DNA from: Lachnospiraceae bacterium
GTDB lineage: Bacteria; Bacillota; Clostridia; Lachnospirales; Lachnospiraceae
DNA length: 64,000 bases
Direction of reading: 5' to 3'
NCBI GenBank assembly: GCA_029067085.1
Contig: JAIEFE010000015.1
Coordinates: 473,640 to 537,639 of the forward strand
Position numbers and translations under genes: made by a program. The notes beneath the pieces were generated by a model. It was not told where the DNA came from and made no database searches. It worked only from the letters and a program-made list of their open reading frames with translations. Each line of letters starts with the position of its first letter. The first letter of the stretch is position 1. Below, piece by piece: positions 1 through 6,921 of this stretch.

Positions 1-1
1 G

Positions 2-343
2 ACTCATGGATTAAAGGAAACCGGCGCCGTCATTATCAATACGGAAAAAGAAAAGGACACGCTGCTTCCCCTTTTACATGGCTATCAGGGTGCGGTTTAT
101 ACCTTAGATGCAAAGGCCATTTCCATGGAGGCGCTGGGCAAAAACTATCCGAATTCCCCTATGCTGGCAGCCGTGGTGGCCGTATCCGGCGTCATGGGAC
201 AAGAAGAATTTCTGAAGGAGATGCTTGACTCGTTCCGGCATAAATTTGCAAAGAAGCCGGAAGTCGTTGACGGCAACATGAAGGCTTTGGAGCTTACATT
301 TGCAGAAATTGCAAAGACAAAGAAAGGCGGTGTCAATTCATGA
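2..343 (+). CDS. porG: 2-oxoacid:ferredoxin oxidoreductase, gamma subunit (5' truncated by window edge)
   Basis: The reading frame is open from the window edge (position 2) and ends in TGA at 341-343, giving about 113 residues of a C-terminal part. The gamma subunit helps bind CoA and thiamine diphosphate in four-subunit pyruvate/2-oxoacid:ferredoxin oxidoreductases. Visible features match the family's C-terminal half: a strand ending in VIINTEK, then a helix-rich tail containing NSPMLAAVVAVSG. The next three genes are the delta, alpha and beta subunits in the standard order, and the stop overlaps the delta start (ATGA), so translation is coupled. Substrate (pyruvate or a branched-chain oxoacid) cannot be decided from this fragment. 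Confidence 0.85.
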   Translation, partial: THGLKETGAVIINTEKEKDTLLPLLHGYQGAVYTLDAKAISMEALGKNYPNSPMLAAVVAVSGVMGQEEFLKEMLDSFRHKFAKKPEVVDGNMKALELTFAEIAKTKKGGVNS

Positions 344-636
344 TCAGTGATAGAATTAATGAAAACAGTCCCTGGCAGGACATAACGGAAGGGAATAAGA
401 TTTTCGAGGCCGCTACCTCCAAAGAGTTTTGTACGGGTGAATGGCGTACTTCCACCCCGGTTTGGGATCAGGAAAAATGTAAACAGTGCCTTCTGTGCAC
501 GCCGGTCTGTCCGGATTCTTCCATTCCGGTCTGTGACCAGAAGCGTGAGGATTTTGATTATGACCATTGCAAGGGCTGCGGTATTTGCGCCAAGGTATGC
601 CCCTTTGGAGCAATTACGATGAAGGAGGGAAAATAA
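340..636 (+). CDS. porD: 2-oxoacid:ferredoxin oxidoreductase, delta (ferredoxin-like) subunit
   Basis: 98 residues with two [4Fe-4S] motifs: CKQCLLCTPVCP around residues 47-58 and CKGCGICAKVCP around 78-89. It is the electron-transfer subunit that carries electrons from the thiamine-diphosphate centre to external ferredoxin in the cytoplasm. The length and the two-cluster layout are normal for PorD. Its ATG overlaps the gamma stop (ATGA), and porA starts immediately after its stop with a good GGAGGG ribosome site inside the 3' end, so the four subunits are co-translated from one mRNA. Confidence 0.95.
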   Translation: MISDRINENSPWQDITEGNKIFEAATSKEFCTGEWRTSTPVWDQEKCKQCLLCTPVCPDSSIPVCDQKREDFDYDHCKGCGICAKVCPFGAITMKEGK

Positions 637-1821
637 ATGGCTGTCAGAGAACGTTTATCCGGCAATGAAGCCGTAGCTTATGCCATAAAACAGATCAATC
701 CGGATGTCATGCCGGCATTTCCGATCACTCCCTCCACGGAGATCCCCCAGTATGTGGCAAATTATATTGCAAACGGGGAGATCGACACAGAATTTATTCC
801 CGTAGAGAGCGAGCACAGCGCCATGAGCGCCACCGTCGGAGCTTCGGCGGCAGGGGCAAGAGCGCTTACAGCCACCTCTTCCTGCGGTCTGGCTTTGATG
901 TGGGAGGAACTGTATGTGGCGGCATCCAACAGACTGCCCATTGTACTGGCGCTTGTAAACCGCGCACTCTCCGGCCCTATCAACATCAATGCGGATCATT
1001 CCGACAGCATGGGTGCAAGGGACAGCGGATGGATCCAGATTTATGCGGAGTCCAATCAGGAAGTCTATGACAATTTCCTACAGGCGTTCCTGATCGCGGA
1101 GCATAAAGACGTGATGCTCCCGGTCATGATTTGTCAGGACGGTTTTATCACCAGCCACGGAGTAGAAAACATTCTGCTGGTGGAAGACGATCAGGTCAAA
1201 GAATTTGTCGGCGAACGGGAACCGGAGCATTATCTTTTAAATCCCAATGAGACTCTGGCTGTGGGCCCCTATGCAGTATCCTCTTATTATATGGAGACCA
1301 AGCGCGGGCAACGGGAAGCTATGATCAATGCCCGCAAAGTGATCCTGGAAGTGGCTAATCGCTTTCAGGCTATGACGGGACGGCAATACGGTTTCTTTGA
1401 AGCATACCGTTTAGAAGATGCAGACTATGCCGTTGTCATCATTGGTTCTGCCGCAGGCACATGCAAAGCTGCCATTGAGGAGATCAGAAACACCACCGGA
1501 AAGAAAGTAGGTCTGCTGAAAATCAGAGTATTCCGCCCCTTCCCGGAGGAGGAAATTGCCGCGGCTCTGACCCATGTAAAAGCAGTGGCGATTCTGGATC
1601 GGTCAGAGATGTTCTCCGCCACCAGCGGTCCTTTGGGCGCAGAGGTAAGAGCAGCGCTCTATCAGGCAAAGGGAACCGCGGAAACCGTGAATTATTTCTA
1701 CGGGCTTGGCGGCAGAGATATCACCGTGGAAGATTTCTGTCAGGTTTATGACAATCTGGAGAAAATTGCAGCAGAACACAAAGTAACGGATATGTACGAA
1801 TATATCGGACTGAGGAGTTGA
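637..1821 (+). CDS. porA: 2-oxoacid:ferredoxin oxidoreductase, alpha subunit
   Basis: 394 residues, the usual length. The N-terminal pyrimidine-binding domain is recognisable by the early NEAVAYAIKQ stretch, the FPITPSTEIPQYVA loop and the GASAAGARALTATSS segment; the C-terminal half carries the transketolase-like domain II (LLKIRVFRPFPEEEI). Together with PorB it forms the thiamine-diphosphate active site that decarboxylates the oxoacid and makes acyl-CoA while reducing ferredoxin. The start follows a GGAGGG site directly after porD. The sequence is closest in feel to pyruvate-type alpha subunits, but substrate assignment is inference. Confidence 0.95.
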   Translation: MAVRERLSGNEAVAYAIKQINPDVMPAFPITPSTEIPQYVANYIANGEIDTEFIPVESEHSAMSATVGASAAGARALTATSSCGLALMWEELYVAASNRLPIVLALVNRALSGPININADHSDSMGARDSGWIQIYAESNQEVYDNFLQAFLIAEHKDVMLPVMICQDGFITSHGVENILLVEDDQVKEFVGEREPEHYLLNPNETLAVGPYAVSSYYMETKRGQREAMINARKVILEVANRFQAMTGRQYGFFEAYRLEDADYAVVIIGSAAGTCKAAIEEIRNTTGKKVGLLKIRVFRPFPEEEIAAALTHVKAVAILDRSEMFSATSGPLGAEVRAALYQAKGTAETVNYFYGLGGRDITVEDFCQVYDNLEKIAAEHKVTDMYEYIGLRS

Positions 1822-1823
1822 AT

Positions 1824-2759
1824 ATGGAAGCATATAATTTTAAAGAGATCATGAGCAAACCGGAACGGCTGGCTCCCGGACACAGAATGTGCGCCGGCTG
1901 CGGCGGCACCATCGCAGTTCGTGGGGTATTGCGTGCGCTACACGAAGGGGACAAGGCCGTCGTAGGCAATGCGACAGGATGCCTGGAAGTATCTTCTTTC
2001 ATGTACCCGTACACTGCCTATGAGGACAGCTATATCCATAACGCCTTTGAGAATGCAGGCGCAACGCTTTCCGGCGTTGAGACCGCGTACCGGGTGTTGA
2101 AGAAACGTGGAAAGCTTAAAGAAGACTATAAATTCATTACGTTTGGCGGCGACGGCGGAACCTATGACATCGGTTTCCAATCCCTGTCCGGCGCTATGGA
2201 GCGCGGACATGACATGGTATATGTATGCTATGACAATGGCGCCTATATGAACACCGGAACCCAGCGCTCTTCCGCAACCCCTCAGTTCGCGGATACCACC
2301 ACCACGCCGGCCGGTAAAGTGTCCAACGGTAAGGTCCAGATCAGGAAGGATCTGGCGGCAATCATGGCGGAACACCACATCCCCTATGTGGGACAGACCA
2401 CTTTTACAGCGAACTTTAAAGATCTGCACACAAAAGCGGAAAAAGCCATTTATACACCGGGCGCCGCTTTCCTGAACGTCCTTGCTCCCTGTCCCAGAGG
2501 CTGGGGCTATGAGCCTTCAGATCTTATGGACATCTGCAAAGCGGCAGTTGATACCTGTTACTGGCCGCTCTATGAGGTGGTAGACGGAAAGTGGAGCATA
2601 ACCTATGAGCCCAAGGAAAAGCTGCCCATTGAAGACTTCCTTCGCTCCCAGCGGCGCTTCCGCCACCTGTTCAAGCCCGGAAACGAAGAGCTGATCGCAG
2701 AGTTTCAGCGGGAAGTAGACAGACGATGGGAAGAACTGCAGGTAAAATGTAGTAAATAA
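1824..2759 (+). CDS. porB: 2-oxoacid:ferredoxin oxidoreductase, beta subunit (TPP-binding)
   Basis: About 311 residues. It carries the early cluster motif CAGCGG, followed by the thiamine-diphosphate motif GDGGTYDIG...NGAYMNTG, and a fourth Cys near 225 (LAPCPRGW), as in PorB proteins that hold one [4Fe-4S] cluster next to TPP. A TTG at 1818 is in frame, but GAGGAG at 1812-1817 lies six bases from ATG 1824, so I use 1824. It is the last gene of the operon; a hairpin terminator follows seven bases after the stop. Confidence 0.95.
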   Translation: MEAYNFKEIMSKPERLAPGHRMCAGCGGTIAVRGVLRALHEGDKAVVGNATGCLEVSSFMYPYTAYEDSYIHNAFENAGATLSGVETAYRVLKKRGKLKEDYKFITFGGDGGTYDIGFQSLSGAMERGHDMVYVCYDNGAYMNTGTQRSSATPQFADTTTTPAGKVSNGKVQIRKDLAAIMAEHHIPYVGQTTFTANFKDLHTKAEKAIYTPGAAFLNVLAPCPRGWGYEPSDLMDICKAAVDTCYWPLYEVVDGKWSITYEPKEKLPIEDFLRSQRRFRHLFKPGNEELIAEFQREVDRRWEELQVKCSK

Positions 2760-2765
2760 AGGAAA

Positions 2766-2794
2766 AGCAGGGAATCCGGCAAAGATTCCCTGCT
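2766..2794 (+). terminator. Terminator of the por operon
   Basis: An 11-bp perfect stem (AGCAGGGAATC / GATTCCCTGCT) with a seven-base loop directly follows porB. The T-tract after it is weak, so efficiency is uncertain, but it can also end the convergent minus-strand gene at 2829. Confidence 0.7.
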
Positions 2795-2828
2795 TAATCG
2801 TTCTGTCGGTAGACAATTCGTATTCCGG

Positions 2829-3251
2829 TTACAGTTTCCTTTCTAAATCCCGGTATACGACAATTCCAACCACCCAATGAAGGATAAACAGCAAAAACGT
2901 TATTCCTGTTGCCCATGTACTTACTCTTAGAAGAGCAAGTATAAAAGATATACTGAGTAAAACAAACGCCATAATCTGATATGTGATATAGCCGGCCTTC
3001 ATGCGCAAGTATTGTTTTCGCTCATCCACTTTGTCAATATGCGCTTCCCGCATCTTTGCTTCATACTCTGAATGACGCTTAGGATTCTGCCAATATATAG
3101 TACGCAATAAATGCACCATCGAACTAGAAATCATTCCAAATCCCATTGCAAAAATCAGAGTCGAGTAATAATCAAATTTTGTAAGAAGACCTACACCGAC
3201 TAAAACAACGCCTATTATGATTGTAATGATATATGATTTTTTATCTTTCAT
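2829..3251 (-). CDS. Small polytopic membrane protein paired with an XRE regulator
   Basis: 140 residues from ATG 3251, which has GAGGAGG six bases upstream; an in-frame upstream ATG at 3266 has no site. Four hydrophobic stretches are visible: residues about 8-25, 27-44, 87-107 and 109-128, with a charged loop (about 45-83) between the second and third. The gene overlaps the end of the upstream XRE gene by 11 bases, so the two are co-translated. Such XRE plus small membrane protein pairs are common in Firmicutes, but the function of the membrane partner is not established. A decayed copy of its C-terminal part lies at 6729-6857. Confidence 0.8.
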   Translation of the reverse strand: MKDKKSYIITIIIGVVLVGVGLLTKFDYYSTLIFAMGFGMISSSMVHLLRTIYWQNPKRHSEYEAKMREAHIDKVDERKQYLRMKAGYITYQIMAFVLLSISFILALLRVSTWATGITFLLFILHWVVGIVVYRDLERKL

Positions 3252-3450
3252 TTTCTTCCTCCTCATAGATAAATATTTCCTCGATACTCATTTTAAAATA
3301 TCTTGCGATCTTAAACGCCAGCTGAATGGATGGATTATATCGTCCATTCTCTAAAGAACCGATCGTTTGTCGTGATACTTCCAGAGCATTGGCTAAATCT
3401 TCCTGCTTAATTCCTCGCTGCTTTCTCAATTCTTCAAGCCGATTTTTCAT
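3241..3450 (-). CDS. XRE-family helix-turn-helix regulator
   Basis: 69 residues, essentially a single Cro/C1-type HTH domain: EELRKQRGIKQEDLANAL, then the recognition helix SRQTIGSLENGRYNPS, ending in an acidic tail. The length is typical of the minimal XRE regulators found beside small membrane proteins. It is the first gene of a two-gene operon and has a near-consensus promoter flanked by repeated sequence that looks like its own operator, so autorepression is likely (inference). Confidence 0.92.
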   Translation of the reverse strand: MKNRLEELRKQRGIKQEDLANALEVSRQTIGSLENGRYNPSIQLAFKIARYFKMSIEEIFIYEEEENER

Positions 3451-3466
3451 TATGCCTCCTCTTTAC

Positions 3467-3527
3467 GGAAAGTTTGCTTTCCATTCTCATTATAGCATGG
3501 TAAGGAAAAATGTCAAGTTTACTTTCC
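3467..3527 (-). promoter_or_regulatory. Promoter and paired operator of the XRE operon
   Basis: On the minus strand, TTGACA (3511-3516) and TATAAT (3489-3494) are separated by 16 bp. A palindrome GGAAAG-TTTG-CTTTCC at 3467-3482 sits downstream of the -10, and the related AAGTTTACTTTCC at 3515-3527 overlaps the -35 edge. Two copies of the same motif bracketing the promoter fit binding of an XRE dimer at both sites. Confidence 0.75.
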
Positions 3528-3567
3528 ATTAAATTTATAGTATATGGCGTGATACTATGAAAAAAGA

Positions 3568-3587
3568 CTTCCGAAAATTTTCGGAAG
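3568..3587 (-). terminator. Terminator of the GNAT gene
   Basis: A 20-base perfect palindrome (CTTCCGAAAA/TTTTCGGAAG) lies downstream of the minus-strand gene that ends at 3630, followed on that strand by a run of Ts (3559-3565). Confidence 0.8.
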
Positions 3588-3629
3588 CCTTATATTTACA
3601 GAATGAATTATTATTGGTAAGACTTGAAT

Positions 3630-4511
3630 TTACCGCTTCTCCCACCAAGTCCACTTCTCTGCGGGTTTGTAACCGATCGCTTTATAAAAGTCATGCCATC
3701 CGCCTGTCATATGCGTTGCCCCCAATGCTTTTGTCCTTCGATACAATTCGGACAAAGCCGCTGCGGCAAGGCCTCTGCGCCGATATTCCGGAATGGTGCA
3801 AAGCGGTTCCATATAAGCCAGTTTATTTTGGGGAGTCCACCACATTCCTGCATAACAGGCATACTCTTCTGCTTCATCGGCAATGATAACTGCCAGCTTC
3901 GTCGTTACATGTGGTGCCAGCGCATGTAAATAATTACTCTGCTCGTATTGGTGATCCCATACCCCCTCATTTGGCTCATGATCGAAGCCCTTCCAACAAC
4001 ACTTACCTATCTTTTCTATGTCATATTCGTCCGGATCCACAAAATGAAATCCCTCCGGCAAAGGATAATCCAATACATCATCAAACTCAAATTGCATATC
4101 CCAACTTTCTGATTTCTGATAATACCCTGCCCGTTTTGCAGCGTTCATCAATGCCTCCTGCCCTCCAAAAAGAATCAGTTGTATTTTTCCGCCCTTTATT
4201 GGCATATGAACATCGGCATATGCGATCATTTCTGATGCCAATTCCTCATATCCGGGCTTCAAGCTGAAATAAATATCTGTCACAGGCGATTCATTAAAGC
4301 AGAACGCCACGATATCACCGTTATCCTCCCAAATGCGATTTTTATAAGAATATGTGATATCCATCCAATATGCAAATGAAGCATAGGCATGTTCAAAAAA
4401 CGGTCCAGGCACACCGTTTCTCCAGTCACGTTCATAAATATCCAGCATAAACTGATAGATTTTTCCACAGTCCGCCAATACGCTGAATTGCCTTGTTGTT
4501 ATATTTTTCAT
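3630..4511 (-). CDS. GNAT-family N-acetyltransferase
   Basis: 293 residues, longer than a single GNAT domain (about 150). The acetyl-CoA loop is near the C-terminus: PLCTIPEYRRRGLAAAAL around 237-254, followed by a closing segment DFYKAIGYKP. The N-terminal half lacks a second clear acetyl-CoA loop and may be a degenerate GNAT fold or substrate domain. An AGGAGA site precedes the ATG. The acceptor is unknown; nothing nearby defines a pathway. Confidence 0.85.
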   Translation of the reverse strand: MKNITTRQFSVLADCGKIYQFMLDIYERDWRNGVPGPFFEHAYASFAYWMDITYSYKNRIWEDNGDIVAFCFNESPVTDIYFSLKPGYEELASEMIAYADVHMPIKGGKIQLILFGGQEALMNAAKRAGYYQKSESWDMQFEFDDVLDYPLPEGFHFVDPDEYDIEKIGKCCWKGFDHEPNEGVWDHQYEQSNYLHALAPHVTTKLAVIIADEAEEYACYAGMWWTPQNKLAYMEPLCTIPEYRRRGLAAAALSELYRRTKALGATHMTGGWHDFYKAIGYKPAEKWTWWEKR

Positions 4512-4610
4512 TTTCTTATTCTCCTATCGTATGAATTTTAATATTATTGTAAAAAGGATAGAATTATCACACAAGTAGCGAGAACAGTTATAACTAATAT
4601 TGCGCCAAAA

Positions 4611-4639
4611 AAGACGCCTGCAGTTTATGCAAGCGTCTT
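4611..4639 (-). terminator. Orphan terminator-like hairpin
   Basis: AAGACGCCTGCA / TGCAAGCGTCTT forms a 12-base stem with one mismatch, followed on the minus strand by six Ts. No minus-strand gene ends just upstream of it, so it may be left from a lost gene or serve an RNA from the gap. Confidence 0.55.
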
Positions 4640-4827
4640 AAAATCAATCATATATTATTTTTAATTATACCATATGCCTGCTATTCTGCATGAGAAAAGT
4701 GTTCCTATTAACCAATCCACAAACCTGAATTCTGATAAGATAAAATTTTTGGCATTTAATAACTGTTATATTTTATCTCCATAAAGTCCGAAAAACCTTG
4801 AAAATGCTAATTCTATAGCAAGTAAGC

Positions 4828-4892
4828 TTGCCCTTATGCTTTCCCTCGTGTTATATCCTTTTCCCTCGTGTTACGAATTCTCATAAGGGCAA
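4828..4892. repeat. Inverted repeat enclosing a 20-bp-period direct repeat
   Basis: TTGCCCTTATG (4828-4838) and CATAAGGGCAA (4882-4892) are perfect inverted 11-mers. Between them TTTCCCTCGTGTTA occurs twice (4840-4853 and 4860-4873). The structure is not a terminator on either strand. Confidence 0.75.
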
Positions 4893-5027
4893 AAATAAGG
4901 GAAAGAAAACCCTATAACAAATTATAACTCAATATGAACAGGACATGAAGAATTGATCGAAATGCTTTCATAATATTTTATATTTTAGAGAAAAGACTAT
5001 TTCTGATCCTAAATGTGTTTTAAAATG

Positions 5028-5058
5028 GGGGCAACATACTCTTCGTATATGCTGCCCC
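5028..5058 (-). terminator. Terminator of the triple-GNAT gene
   Basis: GGGGCAACATA / TATGCTGCCCC forms an 11-base stem with one mismatch just after the minus-strand stop at 5065. On that strand it is followed by CATTTTAAAA, a weak T-tract. Confidence 0.7.
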
Positions 5059-5064
5059 GCCGAT

Positions 5065-6546
5065 TTATTTAAAGAATATTTCTTTATGCAATGTATATCT
5101 AAGCAATTTGGTTTCATCTTCGTTTTGATACTCTGTTTCTCTTATTACAATATAACCAGCTTTCTTATAAAGTGACTGAGCAATTATATTGTCTGCTGTA
5201 GTATTTATGTAAATATGCTTGCGTTGAGTAGAAAAAGCGAACACCTCAACACACTTTAAAGCAAACATACCCACACCCAAATTTCTATATTTTTCGTGAA
5301 CTACAAGCATGCTGATCCACAAACTATCCTTGCTTAACCCGTTTAACTTTAACCAAGCAATCGGAACTACACCTTTTCTTATTATATAGTTTAGTTCATC
5401 ATCTGCAGCACTAAGTATTAGTACTTCTTTCATTTCTTTATAGAATTGATGGTATTCGTTAGCAGATATCCTCTTTAAATGTAGTGCCGAAACATTTGAT
5501 GGATGAGTAAGCAAATCACAAATAAAGCACAAATGATTAATGTCATCTGCCAGAGAAATTATATTATAATTCATGGGAATATTCATTTTGAACATCACCA
5601 AGCCATCTACTTCAAAATCTTCAAAGGGTTCGGTTTTGATATGAACAAATCCCAAAGTTCTTTGTAAATTCAATGACGCTTCATTATGTGGCTCAACCAC
5701 ACATAACAGTATCTTGGCATTATGTTCTGATAAATGCTGCCATCCGGTACTGACAATTTCCGACGCAAAACCTTGACGCCTACATTCCGGTGCAATCCAC
5801 AAATCAGTGTAAAACCATTTTGATGGTTCAGAACTACTTTGGATAAAATTCGCGTATCCAATAATTTCATCATTATTGCCATACATAATTGTGCTGAAAA
5901 AGTCAGAATGGTAATGTGCAGTAGATACTACATTTGTTAAACCTCTGATTACTTCGTCAGCCTTTTCGCCATGTCTCTTTGTAATAGAACTCAATATAAT
6001 ATCATCAGGATATTTGATAATTTTTACCATTCTGTCCTTACCGTCAAATATTTGTCTTTCGTAGATTTCCTTGCCATTTTCAGGTGACTTTTCACCTGTA
6101 TTTACAAAGCCCAAAGACTCCCAAAAAGGGTCGCCTGTTACAGGATTTGAAGTAAGATACATTCGCTTTGCTCCATCTTGTCTAAATAGTTTTTCTAAGC
6201 GTAAATACATTTCTTTTCCGTAACCGTTACGGCGATACTCAGGCAAAACGAAAAATTCCATTATATATCCGTATCCGACCTTTGTATAACCTTTATGTTC
6301 GGGATGATCAATCTTGCCGTACAAAAAGCCAATCAGTTCTCTATTATCATAACAAAGCTCCAGATGGCGATCACTATCGCCCTGTATCTGTATAATACTA
6401 TCAATCCACTTTGCTATGAAATTGGTGGGTGTAGTTCGATCTTGGTATTTGTCGAGTTCTTTGGTGTACTGCCACATAAGTTGTTCAAAAACTACACAGT
6501 TGTCTTTGTTTTCAGCGCATAGCTGAATAAATGTTAGTCTGTTCAT
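5065..6546 (-). CDS. Protein with three tandem GNAT acetyltransferase domains
   Basis: 493 residues, three times a normal GNAT. Each third shows an acetyl-CoA binding loop of the V/I-x-P/H-E-x-R-x-x-G-x-G/A type: VLPEYRRNGYGKEM at 100-113, IAPECRRQGFASEI at 251-264 and VVHEKYRNLGVGMFAL at 415-430. Each is followed by the closing helix-strand (FWESLGF, LNLQRTLGF, AQSLYKKAGY). The repeats are diverged, so the fusion is old. An AGAGGT site precedes the ATG. The mRNA leader encodes a 16-residue peptide followed by a terminator, so expression is probably controlled by attenuation. Substrate unknown; the leader type suggests, but does not prove, a link to ribosome-targeting drugs. Confidence 0.9.
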   Translation of the reverse strand: MNRLTFIQLCAENKDNCVVFEQLMWQYTKELDKYQDRTTPTNFIAKWIDSIIQIQGDSDRHLELCYDNRELIGFLYGKIDHPEHKGYTKVGYGYIMEFFVLPEYRRNGYGKEMYLRLEKLFRQDGAKRMYLTSNPVTGDPFWESLGFVNTGEKSPENGKEIYERQIFDGKDRMVKIIKYPDDIILSSITKRHGEKADEVIRGLTNVVSTAHYHSDFFSTIMYGNNDEIIGYANFIQSSSEPSKWFYTDLWIAPECRRQGFASEIVSTGWQHLSEHNAKILLCVVEPHNEASLNLQRTLGFVHIKTEPFEDFEVDGLVMFKMNIPMNYNIISLADDINHLCFICDLLTHPSNVSALHLKRISANEYHQFYKEMKEVLILSAADDELNYIIRKGVVPIAWLKLNGLSKDSLWISMLVVHEKYRNLGVGMFALKCVEVFAFSTQRKHIYINTTADNIIAQSLYKKAGYIVIRETEYQNEDETKLLRYTLHKEIFFK

Positions 6547-6578
6547 AGAATACCTCTTTCTAAAATAATATAAAAAAA

Positions 6579-6603
6579 TCGCTCCTGATAAAATCAGAAG
6601 CGA
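6579..6603 (-). terminator. Attenuator terminator in the triple-GNAT leader
   Basis: In the transcript the arms UCGCUUCUGAU and AUCAGGAGCGA pair (one G-U) and are followed by seven Us (plus-strand A run 6572-6578). It lies between the leader peptide stop and the gene start. Its inner part is also perfectly complementary over 12 bases to a segment inside the leader peptide frame (6653-6664), allowing an antiterminator. Confidence 0.75.
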
Positions 6604-6628
6604 CGATTACATCCATTAGAAAGTATCT

Positions 6629-6679
6629 TTACAGCATGGACAAAACGGCATTTGATTTTATCAGTCTATAGATTGTCAT
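6629..6679 (-). CDS. 16-residue leader peptide of the triple-GNAT attenuator
   Basis: A minus-strand ATG with a strong AGGGAGGTGG site (6685-6694) opens a 17-codon frame, MTIYRLIKSNAVLSML then TAA. It is too short for usual gene calling. The codons for RLIKS overlap the 12-base segment that can pair with the attenuator stem, so ribosome position on this frame could decide whether the terminator or the alternative hairpin forms. The layout resembles leader-peptide attenuators of antibiotic-resistance genes (established as a class); the inducer here is unknown. Confidence 0.65.
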   Translation of the reverse strand: MTIYRLIKSNAVLSML

Positions 6680-6713
6680 TTTGTCCACCTCCCTTTCAAT
6701 TTAAATTATATAT

Positions 6714-6743
6714 ATAATAGCATTTGTTCTATAATATTTGCAA
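6714..6743 (-). promoter_or_regulatory. Probable promoter of leader peptide and triple-GNAT gene
   Basis: Minus strand: TTGCAA (6738-6743) and TATTAT (6714-6719), spacer 18 bp, about 35 bp upstream of the leader ATG. The -35 lies inside the decayed gene fragment 6729-6857. Confidence 0.5.
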
Positions 6744-6857
6744 GTATTTTTTCAGATGCCTTTGCAATACCCTCGATTGTAAAAAATAAATCAAAATATA
6801 AATTCCTTTCACCCATGTACTTACACTTATAAGGGTAAATATAAAAGATATACTGAG
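6729..6857 (-). pseudogene. Remnant of a paralogue of the small membrane protein at 2829-3251
   Basis: Read on the minus strand from 6857, the frame gives LSISFIFTLISVSTW and continues to TAG at 6729-6731. It matches LSISFILALLRVSTW of the membrane protein at 2829-3251, and the DNA is also visibly similar (CATGTACTTAC...ATAAAAGATATACTGAG in both). The ends also align loosely (LQRHLKKYL against VYRDLERKL). The N-terminal two thirds and a start are absent, so it is a broken copy, probably from gene duplication or a shared mobile module. Confidence 0.7.
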
Positions 6858-6858
6858 A

Positions 6859-6888
6859 AAAGAGATACCTGTTGCCCGGCATCTCTTT
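6859..6888 (-). terminator. Terminator of the HNH gene
   Basis: AAAGAGATACC / GGCATCTCTTT forms an 11-base stem with one mismatch downstream of the minus-strand stop at 6922, followed by TCTC-rich sequence. Confidence 0.6.
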
Positions 6889-6921
6889 AAGAGGCTTACA
6901 AATAATACTCCTGATTAAGTG

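Larger units (their letters stand above)
4512..5064. other. Intergenic region with hairpins, no gene recognised
   Basis: About 550 bases of AT-rich sequence. It holds an orphan minus-strand terminator (4611-4639), a nested repeat structure (4828-4892) and the terminator of the next gene (5028-5058). No open frame with a ribosome site was found. Confidence 0.6.
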
